From an uncultured Mailhella sp. (lineage in GTDB: Bacteria > Desulfobacterota > Desulfovibrionia > Desulfovibrionales > Desulfovibrionaceae), in contig CALUWZ010000095.1 in the NCBI GenBank assembly GCA_944324625.1, positions 1 to 6,769 of the forward strand: DNA of 6,769 nucleotides, in the 5' to 3' direction. Shown here piece after piece: positions 1-5,968 of this stretch. Within the stretch, counting starts at the first letter, position 1, and every line of letters begins with the position of its first letter. The notes below the pieces were generated by a model, which was given only the letters and a program-made list of their open reading frames with translations, was not told where the DNA came from and ran no database searches. The position numbers and the translations under genes were made by a program.

Positions 1-1059
1 ATATCGAAACGTCTTGTGCATATTGCTGAAAATATTGTCGGCCCCATTCCGGGCGGCTTGGCTATTTCTACGGCTCTTGCCTGCGTATTCTTCGGTGCCA
101 TTTCAGGTTCCGGACCCGCAACGACTGCCGCCGTCGGCATGCTTATGATTCCGGCCATGGCCTGCAGAGGCTACAATAAAGCCTACGCCGCTGCAACCAC
201 GGCTACCGCAGGCGGTATCGGTATTATTATTCCGCCCAGCATCCCCATGGTTATTTACGGCGTTACCGGTCAGCAAAGTATTGCAAAAATGTTTATGGCA
301 GGTATTATCCCGGGCTTCTGTATTGCGCTTGCCCTCAGCATTGCCCACTATTTCCTCTGCCGCAACCTGAAAACCGAAGGACTTGCATGGTCCCGTGTTG
401 CACTGAAAAAAGCCATGCGTGACGGTTTCTGGTCTGTCATGGCTCCGGTTATTATTTTGGGCGGCATTTATGCAGGTACCTTTACGCCTACCGAAGCTGC
501 GGTTGTTGCCATTGTGTATACTGTTATTGTCGGTGTGTTTATTCACAGAGAACTTACGTTCAAGGCATTCATGAATTCCCTGAAGACTACTTCATGGCTG
601 ACGGGCCGTGTGCTTGTTTTGGTTTTCACCGCAACTGCATTCGGCTACCTTTTGACCGCTTATCGTCTGCCCATTTATATTGCGGAATGGATGCTCAACT
701 TTACCGATAACGTTTATGTTGTTTGGGGCTTGGTGGTTCTTTTCCTGCTGTTCCTCGGCATGTTCATGGAAACTCTTGCCATTATCATGCTGGTAACTCC
801 TGTTTTGCTTCCGCTTATGACCGCATTCGGCGTGGATCCGATTCACTTCGGTATCGTGCTCATCTGCTGCTGCGCCGTCGGTTTTGCCACACCTCCGCTC
901 GGCGAAAACATGTTTGTTGCATCAGGTATTTCCAACGAAAGTTTGGAAGCCATTTCCGTGAAGGCTTTGCCTCTTGTTGCAATTAACCTTGTTGCCATTT
1001 TCATTATCGTTATCTTCCCGCAGCTTGCGTTGTGGCTCCCAAGCTTGATTGAACAGTAA
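1..1059 (+). CDS. TRAP transporter large permease, DctM family (5' partial)
   Basis: This is the large membrane subunit of a tripartite ATP-independent periplasmic (TRAP) transporter. It forms the ion-driven channel in the inner membrane and works with a small DctQ subunit and a periplasmic DctP binding protein, both presumably upstream and outside the window. The reading frame is open from base 1 (I-S-K-R-L before the GTG at 16), so that GTG is an internal codon and not the start. The 352 visible codons compare with about 425-435 for the family, so about 75-85 N-terminal residues are missing. Family hallmarks are GAISGSGPATTAAVG (visible residues 32-46), GGIGIIIPPSIPMVIYG (71-87) and, near the end, a TPPLGENMFVASGI segment that matches the DctM C-terminal signature. 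The rest is a series of hydrophobic helices. The substrate (C4-dicarboxylate, sulfonate or another organic acid) cannot be told from this subunit. The gene ends in TAA and is followed by a strong terminator, so it is the last gene of its own operon. Confidence 0.95.
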   Translation: MSKRLVHIAENIVGPIPGGLAISTALACVFFGAISGSGPATTAAVGMLMIPAMACRGYNKAYAAATTATAGGIGIIIPPSIPMVIYGVTGQQSIAKMFMAGIIPGFCIALALSIAHYFLCRNLKTEGLAWSRVALKKAMRDGFWSVMAPVIILGGIYAGTFTPTEAAVVAIVYTVIVGVFIHRELTFKAFMNSLKTTSWLTGRVLVLVFTATAFGYLLTAYRLPIYIAEWMLNFTDNVYVVWGLVVLFLLFLGMFMETLAIIMLVTPVLLPLMTAFGVDPIHFGIVLICCCAVGFATPPLGENMFVASGISNESLEAISVKALPLVAINLVAIFIIVIFPQLALWLPSLIEQ

Positions 1060-1069
1060 CATTGCAGAA

Positions 1070-1090
1070 CTTCTCGGGGGATTTGAGAAG
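1070..1090 (+). other. Small hairpin upstream of the terminator
   Basis: CTTCTC (1070-1075) and GAGAAG (1085-1090) are perfect inverted arms around a 9-base G-rich loop, starting 11 bases after the TRAP permease stop. There is no T-run behind it, so it is not a terminator by itself. It could protect the 3' end of the transcript or be chance. The observation is solid; a function is not shown. Confidence 0.3.
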
Positions 1091-1100
1091 CGCAAAGAAT

Positions 1101-1128
1101 AAAGAGCGGTTTATCCGCTCTTTTTTTT
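1101..1128 (+). terminator. Rho-independent terminator of the TRAP operon
   Basis: A perfect 9-bp stem, AAAGAGCGG (1101-1109) with CCGCTCTTT (1115-1123), closes a 5-base TTTAT loop. It runs into eight consecutive T (1121-1128). It lies 41 bases past the TRAP permease stop codon and separates that gene from the downstream importer operon. Confidence 0.9.
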
Positions 1129-1311
1129 GGCTTTGGGCAGTATTCGGATTTGCCGTTTTTGCCCCGCGGAGAGTACGTGCGCCTGCCCGAAAATTTGGAT
1201 AACGGTTTTGCGGATGTTTCTGCAGAGAAAAATCACCGCAAAAAGGGTAGCATATTTTTAAAAATCGTGTTACTAACAGAAAACATTAAATCGCCTGCCG
1301 GGGTAACGAAC
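1129..1311 (+). promoter_or_regulatory. Non-coding leader, presumed promoter region of the importer operon
   Basis: This stretch follows the TRAP terminator and precedes the chosen start of the binding protein, so the promoter of the five-gene operon should lie here. I could not find a convincing pair of -35 and -10 boxes: TAGCAT at 1248-1253 and CATATT at 1251-1256 each match 4 of 6 positions of the -10 consensus but lack a -35 at the right distance. A perfect AT-only palindrome, ATTTTTAAAAAT (1254-1265), lies 46 bases upstream of the start codon and is a possible operator. No cobalamin B12-box, Moco riboswitch or Fur-box consensus was recognised. The frame is open through here from a TTG at 1150, but the encoded peptide resembles nothing and would bury the signal peptide. 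Confidence 0.45.
1300..1303 (+). promoter_or_regulatory. Candidate ribosome binding site for the GTG start at 1312
   Basis: GGGG lies 8 bases before the GTG at 1312. It is weak, but it is the best purine tract near the point where the signal peptide must begin. The alternative ATG at 1327 has no better site and would remove the lysines of the signal peptide n-region. Confidence 0.35.
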
Positions 1312-2472
1312 GTGAAAGCCAAGCTGATGCATTGTTTTTTTATTGTAATGCTGTGTTTTTTGCAGGCCTGCGACAATGGCGCGGGCAAATCTTCTGAGTC
1401 TGAACAGCCGGAACAAGCGGCAGCGGCAGAAAACAGGCAGGACGGTACGGCTCTTCGGAACGAAACGGTTACCGACTGCTACGGACGGAAAATACGTATT
1501 CCTGCCGAAATAAAGCGTGCTGTCTGCGTGGGCAGCGGCGCATTGCGCATGCTTATGTATCTGCAGGCGGAAAACCTGCTGGCAGGAACGGAAAGCACTG
1601 ATCTGAATTATGCCGAAGACCCCAAGCGTGACTATGCCTATGTTTTTCACGAAAAACTGCAAAGCCTGCCTGTGGTCGGCAAGGGCGGCGGTTCTTCTTA
1701 TACGGCGTATCCTGAAGCGCTTTTGGAGGTTAAGCCTGACGTGATTTTTTCGGGCTATACCAAGGAGGGAACGGAGCAGCTTGCCAAGGAAACCGGTATT
1801 CCCGTAATAGGCGTGCGTTATGAGAGCAAAAATTTTGTGGACGAAAGTTTTTATTCATCCCTGCGGTTAATGGCAGACGTGCTTGGCAGGGAGAAAAGGG
1901 CAGAGGAGCTTTTGGCGGTGATTGACGCCTGCAGGGCTGATCTGCAAAAGCGCACGCAGGGCGTACGGACGGAAAAAATTGTTTATGTGGGCGCAGTGTC
2001 CTATAACGGTTCCCACGGCTTTTCGGGAACGTATTCAAAATTCGGGCCTTTTACGGCAATTTCCGCACGCAATGCGGCAGACAGTGCCGAGCGCGAAGGC
2101 TTTTACGAAGTGGATTTGGAACAGGTTTTGGTATGGAATCCCGATATTATTTTTCTTGACCCAACCAACGGCCATATAACGGAACAGGAATATGCCGCGC
2201 GCTCCGCGTATTTTGACAGACTTTCGGCCGTACAGGCAGGGGAAGTCTATTCCATGCCCTCATTTAATAATTATTCCACCAACATAGCTTATTGCCTTAT
2301 TAATGGGTATTGGGCAGGCAGCATAATTTTTCCCGAGCGGTTTGAGGATATAAATTTGGCGCAAAAGGCCGATGAAATATTGGAAATTTTCTTGGGCAAG
2401 GCGTATTTTGCAGATATGCGAAAATTGGGCCTGCCCTATGAAAAATTGTCCTTCGGCAGGGCAAAGCAATAA
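1312..2472 (+). CDS. FecB/FepB-type ABC transporter substrate-binding lipoprotein
   Basis: This is the extracytoplasmic binding component of a type II ABC importer (periplasmic binding protein family PF01497, iron-siderophore/haem/cobalamin/molybdate class). With the GTG at 1312 as start, residues 1-19 form a lipoprotein signal peptide: two lysines, a hydrophobic core and the lipobox L-Q-A-C, with Cys20 as the lipidated residue. Asp21 follows, a +2 residue that in enteric bacteria retains lipoproteins in the inner membrane. Residues 21-50 are a low-complexity Ser/Glu/Ala/Gln linker. The binding domain starts with VTDCYGRKIRIP (53-64), a standard opening for the family. KPDVIFSGY (141-149) and NPDIIFLDP (276-284) end strands in the two lobes, and a long helix near 180-215 bridges them. 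At 386 residues it is longer than the roughly 300 of FepB or BtuF. The TAA stop is 17 bases before the permease start. The class is clear; the ligand is not. Confidence 0.9.
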   Translation: MKAKLMHCFFIVMLCFLQACDNGAGKSSESEQPEQAAAAENRQDGTALRNETVTDCYGRKIRIPAEIKRAVCVGSGALRMLMYLQAENLLAGTESTDLNYAEDPKRDYAYVFHEKLQSLPVVGKGGGSSYTAYPEALLEVKPDVIFSGYTKEGTEQLAKETGIPVIGVRYESKNFVDESFYSSLRLMADVLGREKRAEELLAVIDACRADLQKRTQGVRTEKIVYVGAVSYNGSHGFSGTYSKFGPFTAISARNAADSAEREGFYEVDLEQVLVWNPDIIFLDPTNGHITEQEYAARSAYFDRLSAVQAGEVYSMPSFNNYSTNIAYCLINGYWAGSIIFPERFEDINLAQKADEILEIFLGKAYFADMRKLGLPYEKLSFGRAKQ

Positions 2473-2489
2473 CATAAAGGCAAAGCGTT

Positions 2490-3548
2490 ATGTATCAGTT
2501 CGGCACTCATACCACCTATCAGGGCTATATCCGCTATAACTGCGGGGCTGTGCTTATGATGTCGCTGCTTTTGCTGGCCGTTGTTCTGTGTTCGCTTATG
2601 ACGGGTTCCGCAGGGCTCGGCCTGACCGATGTTTTTCTGGCCTTGGCAGGGAAGGGCTCTTCCATGGCGGAAACGGTTTTGTGGAATGTTCGACTGCCCA
2701 GAATCTGTACGGCTGTGGCTGTGGGCATTGCCCTTTCTCTTGCAGGATGCATGATGCAGAATGTGCTCCGAAATCCCTTGGCGTCTTCTTCCACCCTCGG
2801 AGTTTCGCAGGGAGCGAGCTTTGGGGCGGCTTTTGCCATTGTGTTTTTGGATGCAGGCCTTTATGCGGAAAGTTCTTTTTTCACTTTTTCCCAGTCATGG
2901 CTTATAACGCTTTGCGCGTTTGCGGGCGGTTTGTGCACCACGGCGGTGATCTTGGGGCTGTCACGGCTTGCCGGCGTTTCCCCGGCGGGAATGATTTTGG
3001 CGGGCGTTGCGCTGAGTTCCCTGTTTATGGGCGGCACTGCCATTATCCAGTATTATGCCGATGATATTAAGGTTGCGTCCGTGGTGTATTGGACATTCGG
3101 CGATTTGGGACGCACGGGCTTCGGCAGGACCGGCATTATTTTTTTGGCTTCTTTGCTTGCCTTTGTGTTTTTTTACTGCAATTGCTGGAATTACAATGCG
3201 CTGGAAAGCGGAAGCAATACGGCAAAAAGCCTTGGCGTGCAGGTGGACAGGCTTGTGGTGGCTACCATGGTTGCGGCGACGCTTATTGCGTCTGTGGCGG
3301 TTGCTTTTGTGGGGACAATTAGTTTTGTGGGGCTTGTTGCTCCGCATATTTCCCGTTTTTTTGTGGGCAATAATTACCGTTTTTTGCTGCCCTGTTCTGC
3401 GCTCATGGGTGCCATTATCATGGTTATGGCTGAACTTGTGTCCAGAACTGCGGTCAGTCCGAGCATATTGCCCATCGGGGCGCTGACGTCTTTTTTGGGC
3501 GCTCCCGTATTTTTATATATGATATTTAAAAAGGGCGGAGTGAAATGA
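2490..3548 (+). CDS. FecCD-type ABC transporter permease
   Basis: This is the membrane channel subunit of the importer, expected to act as a homodimer in the inner membrane. It receives ligand from the upstream lipoprotein and is driven by the downstream ATPase. Its 352 residues fit the usual 330-350 of the FecCD/BtuC family. Hallmarks are NVRLPRI (66-72), NPLASSSTLGVSQGA (95-109), a cytoplasmic loop ending in AKSLGV (245-250) that normally contacts the ATPase, FVGLVAPHISR (279-289) and LPIGALTSFLGAPVF (327-341). About ten hydrophobic segments can be picked out, the first near 18-40. The ATG at 2490 is preceded by AAAGG at 2476-2480, nine bases upstream. Its TGA stop overlaps the ATPase start as ATGA, which indicates translational coupling. 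Only one FecCD gene is present, as in BtuC- or HmuU-type systems. Confidence 0.95.
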   Translation: MYQFGTHTTYQGYIRYNCGAVLMMSLLLLAVVLCSLMTGSAGLGLTDVFLALAGKGSSMAETVLWNVRLPRICTAVAVGIALSLAGCMMQNVLRNPLASSSTLGVSQGASFGAAFAIVFLDAGLYAESSFFTFSQSWLITLCAFAGGLCTTAVILGLSRLAGVSPAGMILAGVALSSLFMGGTAIIQYYADDIKVASVVYWTFGDLGRTGFGRTGIIFLASLLAFVFFYCNCWNYNALESGSNTAKSLGVQVDRLVVATMVAATLIASVAVAFVGTISFVGLVAPHISRFFVGNNYRFLLPCSALMGAIIMVMAELVSRTAVSPSILPIGALTSFLGAPVFLYMIFKKGGVK

Positions 3549-4294
3549 TTGAGGTTACGGATTTAAGTTTTGCCTACGGGAAAAAGGAAATTTTGCACCA
3601 TATCAGTTTTCATGCCCTTGAAGGCGAGTGTGTGGGAATTTTGGGCAATAACGGAGCCGGCAAAAGCACGCTGATTTCCTGCATTAACCGCATAAAAAAG
3701 CCCAGTTCCGGCAATGTTGCGGTGAACGGTAAGAACATCAACAGTCTTTCCTGCCGTCAGATAGCCCGTCATATTTCTTATGTGGCGCAGAAAAACGAAC
3801 TTTGCCGCACCACTGTTTTTGATTCCGTGCTTCTCGGCAGAAAGCCGTATTTTAAATGGACGGCAGGCAAAGAAGACATACGGCTTTGCGATGAAATGCT
3901 GTCCTGCCTGAATCTGAGTGCGCACAAAATGCGCTTTATCGACGAACTGAGCGGCGGCGAAGTGCAGAAAGTCATGCTTGCCCGTGCCTTTGTGCAGGAA
4001 CCGAAAGTTCTTTTGCTGGATGAGCCCACCAATAATCTTGACCCCAAAAATCAGTATGAAATCATGGAACTTGTCAAACAGGCGGCTGAGGAAAAGAAAA
4101 TTACCGTGCTTATGGTTCTGCATGATTTGAATCTTGCCCTGCGTTACTGTGACAAGTTTATGTTTATCAAGGACGGCTGCATGCATGCTTACGGCGATGC
4201 GTCCATTGTGACGTCCGAGCTTCTGCGCGGCGTATATGCGATTGACGCCGATATTGTGAATATTGACAATAAAAAAGTCGTGATGATAGGCTGA
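3545..4294 (+). CDS. FepC/BtuD-type ABC transporter ATP-binding protein
   Basis: This is the ATPase that powers the importer, expected as a dimer on the cytoplasmic face of the permease. All catalytic motifs are intact: Walker A GNNGAGKST (34-42), Q-loop Gln82 in YVAQ, ABC signature LSGGEVQKV (135-143), Walker B VLLLDEP (155-161), D-loop Leu165-Asp166 and switch His193 in VLHDL. The segment LLGRKPYFKW (96-105) is typical of the siderophore/haem/cobalamin importer ATPases. At 249 residues it has the normal family length, with no extra domain. The start overlaps the permease stop by four bases, with GGAG at 3537-3540 as ribosome binding site. The methyltransferase gene begins 18 bases after its TGA. 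Confidence 0.96.
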   Translation: MIEVTDLSFAYGKKEILHHISFHALEGECVGILGNNGAGKSTLISCINRIKKPSSGNVAVNGKNINSLSCRQIARHISYVAQKNELCRTTVFDSVLLGRKPYFKWTAGKEDIRLCDEMLSCLNLSAHKMRFIDELSGGEVQKVMLARAFVQEPKVLLLDEPTNNLDPKNQYEIMELVKQAAEEKKITVLMVLHDLNLALRYCDKFMFIKDGCMHAYGDASIVTSELLRGVYAIDADIVNIDNKKVVMIG

Positions 4295-4312
4295 AGTGCA
4301 GAGAAGAGATTT

Positions 4313-5266
4313 ATGGACAAAAACGCACTGCAGACAAAATGGCAGGAGGCATTCAATGCCGAAATCCAAAAACGCATGTGGGACGCCAAGGCGGAACGTT
4401 ACGGCAAACGGCCCGTGCCGTCCCCTGAAACGGATTTTTTTCTGCTTCAGCTTATAAGCGGAACAGGGGCATGCTTACCTGAAGACAAGCTTTTGCTTGG
4501 CGGCAGGTTTTTGTCTGACTGCGGACAGCATGCGGACGCCGCAAAAGAAAGGCAAAATGCGGTTTTGCCCAATTCTGTGCAGGCACATTTTGCGGAGGAA
4601 ATGAAAAATTGGTCGGTGCTTGACGTGGGCTGCGGAGCGGGTCTGTATTCCATAGGACTTGCGCCTTACGTGAAAAAGGTTGCGGGCATTGACATTTCCG
4701 AAAAAATGATTGATTCCGCCAAGGAAAAAGCAAAGCAGGAGCACTGCGGAAACTGCGAATTTCTGTGTCTTGACTGGGCAGAGGCAGATCTTGGCAGATT
4801 GGGATTTGAAAAAGCCTTTGATATGGTTTTTGTGCACATGTCCCCTGCGGTGCACAGTTACGCTACTTTTGACAAATTGGTGAATGCAGCCATAAAACGC
4901 TGTGTTTTTGCCGTGAATACAAGACGTACGGATATGATTCTGGACAGGGCGCTGGAGTATGCAGGCATAAGGGGCATGCAGGCGCACAGGGACAGACAGG
5001 TGCCGTATATTTTTGAATATTTGTGGGAAAATGGGTTTTGTCCGCAGGTCAGGTATGAAAAAGAAAAGTGGCAAAGCCCGTATACTGCGGAAGAAATGAC
5101 GGCATGGTGCCTTGACAGGGCACGCCTGCATACGGCTTTGAGCTCCGAACAGGAAAAGCGCATTGCCGCTTTTGTGCAGGAATTGGCCGGACAATGCGAA
5201 TGCGGAGTTCTGCAGGAAGAAATTTGTGTAACGACAGTTGTTTTTGACTGGATGATAAATTCTTAA
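4313..5266 (+). CDS. Class I SAM-dependent methyltransferase, importer-linked
   Basis: This is a cytoplasmic methyltransferase with a Rossmann-like SAM-binding fold. Motif I is VLDVGCGAG (102-110), the acidic residue at the end of the second strand is Asp127 in GIDISEKMI, CLDWAE with Asp154 fits the next adenine-contacting site, and FDMVFVHMSPAV (169-180) is the motif IV region. Residues 1-40 look helical and amphipathic (W10, F14, W23). A stretch of about 50 residues (51-100) before motif I is longer than usual and does not resemble a known domain. The protein is rich in cysteine (about twelve), including HCGNC (144-148) and CEC (295-297), which could bind metal or be incidental. The ATG at 4313 follows GAGAAGAGA at 4301-4309. 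Its place between an importer and FmdE suggests it modifies the imported ligand, a derived cofactor or a partner protein. The methyl acceptor cannot be inferred from the sequence. Confidence 0.85.
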   Translation: MDKNALQTKWQEAFNAEIQKRMWDAKAERYGKRPVPSPETDFFLLQLISGTGACLPEDKLLLGGRFLSDCGQHADAAKERQNAVLPNSVQAHFAEEMKNWSVLDVGCGAGLYSIGLAPYVKKVAGIDISEKMIDSAKEKAKQEHCGNCEFLCLDWAEADLGRLGFEKAFDMVFVHMSPAVHSYATFDKLVNAAIKRCVFAVNTRRTDMILDRALEYAGIRGMQAHRDRQVPYIFEYLWENGFCPQVRYEKEKWQSPYTAEEMTAWCLDRARLHTALSSEQEKRIAAFVQELAGQCECGVLQEEICVTTVVFDWMINS

Positions 5267-5277
5267 AGGAAGGGAAT

Positions 5278-5808
5278 ATGCAGACTGAATGGGAAAAATG
5301 CGTTGCTTTCCACGGCCATGAATGCGGCGGTTTAATGATAGGCTATAAAGCCGTGCTGCTTGCCCGTGAGCTTTTAAACCTTGATGCCTCTGCCTTTTCC
5401 GCGGATGAGGAACTGGTGTGCATTACGGAAAACGATGCCTGCGGCGTGGACGCAGTGCAGGTTCTTTTGGGCTGCAGCGCAGGCAAGGGCAATTTGCTGT
5501 ACCATCTGCAGGGCAAGCATGCTTTCAGTTTTTACAAGCGCAAAAGCGGCGAGGCCGTGCGCATTGTGCTGAAGCCTCTGCCTGAGGGCGTAAACCGCGG
5601 CAATTCTCTTGCCTATTACAGGGACAGGGAGCCTGCCGAACTTTTTGAGGTAAAAAAGCCGAGTCTGACTCTGCCTGCAGAGGCCGTGTGCTTTCAGTCC
5701 AAAGCCTGCGAGCTGTGCGGGGAAATGACGGCGGAAAATTTTTTGCGCCTGCAGGAAGGAAAAATCGTGTGCAGTGCCTGTTTTAAGCATTACGGCAGAT
5801 TTTTGTAA
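5278..5808 (+). CDS. FmdE-family protein with C-terminal zinc finger
   Basis: This protein of 176 residues belongs to the FmdE family (PF02663), named for a gene in a molybdenum formylmethanofuran dehydrogenase operon; its biochemical role is not established. The core motifs are present: FHGHECGG (11-18) with His12, His14 and Cys16; ENDACGVDAVQ (51-61) with Cys55; and GCSAGKGN (65-72) with Cys66. These conserved His and Cys residues are the likely metal or active site. A short linker leads to a four-cysteine zinc finger, CELC (144-147) and CSAC (165-168), as in the FmdE members that end in a zinc-ribbon-like domain. There is no signal peptide or membrane segment, so it should be cytoplasmic. 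The ATG at 5278 has a strong site, AGGAAGGGA at 5267-5275, directly after the methyltransferase stop. It is the last gene of the operon. A role in handling molybdenum, tungsten or another metal is plausible from the family name and the importer next to it, but is inference. Confidence 0.9.
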   Translation: MQTEWEKCVAFHGHECGGLMIGYKAVLLARELLNLDASAFSADEELVCITENDACGVDAVQVLLGCSAGKGNLLYHLQGKHAFSFYKRKSGEAVRIVLKPLPEGVNRGNSLAYYRDREPAELFEVKKPSLTLPAEAVCFQSKACELCGEMTAENFLRLQEGKIVCSACFKHYGRFL

Positions 5809-5839
5809 AATTTAGTCCGTTGTGATTATGAAAAAGGAA

Positions 5840-5867
5840 AAAGCCTGCCGTATCGGCAGGCTTTCTT
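5840..5867. terminator. Bidirectional rho-independent terminator between convergent genes
   Basis: A perfect 11-bp stem, AAAGCCTGCCG (5840-5850) with CGGCAGGCTTT (5854-5864), closes a 3-base TAT loop. On the plus strand it is followed by TTTCTT and starts 31 bases after the FmdE stop. On the minus strand the stem runs into TTTTT, CC and a second TTTTT (down to 5831), so it can also end the kinase transcript coming from the right. The T-tract is stronger for the minus-strand direction. Confidence 0.88.
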
Positions 5868-5968
5868 GTGGAATTTCTTTGCCGCCAAAAAAGGGAAGAA
5901 AAGGGGCAGGACTGTGTCTGAGTAAATTTTGGCGTTCCGCCGCGTAGAAACCTTTGCCTGTTTGCCTG

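Larger units (their letters stand above)
1312..5808 (+). other. Five-gene operon: FecBCD-type importer, methyltransferase, FmdE
   Basis: Five co-directional genes have gaps of 17, -4 (ATGA overlap), 18 and 11 bases and no terminator-like hairpin between them. The unit is bounded by the terminator at 1101-1128 and the bidirectional hairpin at 5840-5867. This spacing implies one transcript and a shared function. Importer, methyltransferase and FmdE together point to uptake and cytoplasmic handling of a metal or metal complex; this is inference from gene content. Confidence 0.85.

Noticed and set aside
1150..1311. In-frame extension of the binding protein from a TTG at 1150
   Set aside because: The added 54 residues resemble nothing, would place the signal peptide inside the protein, and lie just behind a terminator where a promoter is needed.
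1060..1311. Cobalamin or molybdenum-cofactor riboswitch ahead of the importer operon
   Set aside because: GCCTGCCGGGG near 1293 recalls part of a B12-box, but the rest of the conserved core and paired stems are not visible in the short leader.
3563..4369. Long open frame on the minus strand opposite the ATPase gene
   Set aside because: It is a shadow of the ATPase, whose motifs are all intact on the plus strand. The antisense product is His/Phe-rich with no recognisable domain.
4475..5194. Long open frame on the minus strand opposite the methyltransferase
   Set aside because: It lies wholly within a well-supported gene, has no family features and shows the composition expected of an antisense shadow.
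5883..5934. Inverted repeat CGCCAAAA (5883-5890) and TTTTGGCG (5927-5934)
   Set aside because: Arms of 8 bases are separated by 36 unpaired bases. This is easily chance and there is no sign of an attachment site or mobile element.
5953..5968. Tandem direct repeat TTTGCCTG, two copies
   Set aside because: Two copies of 8 bases just outside the kinase stop are too little to support a function.
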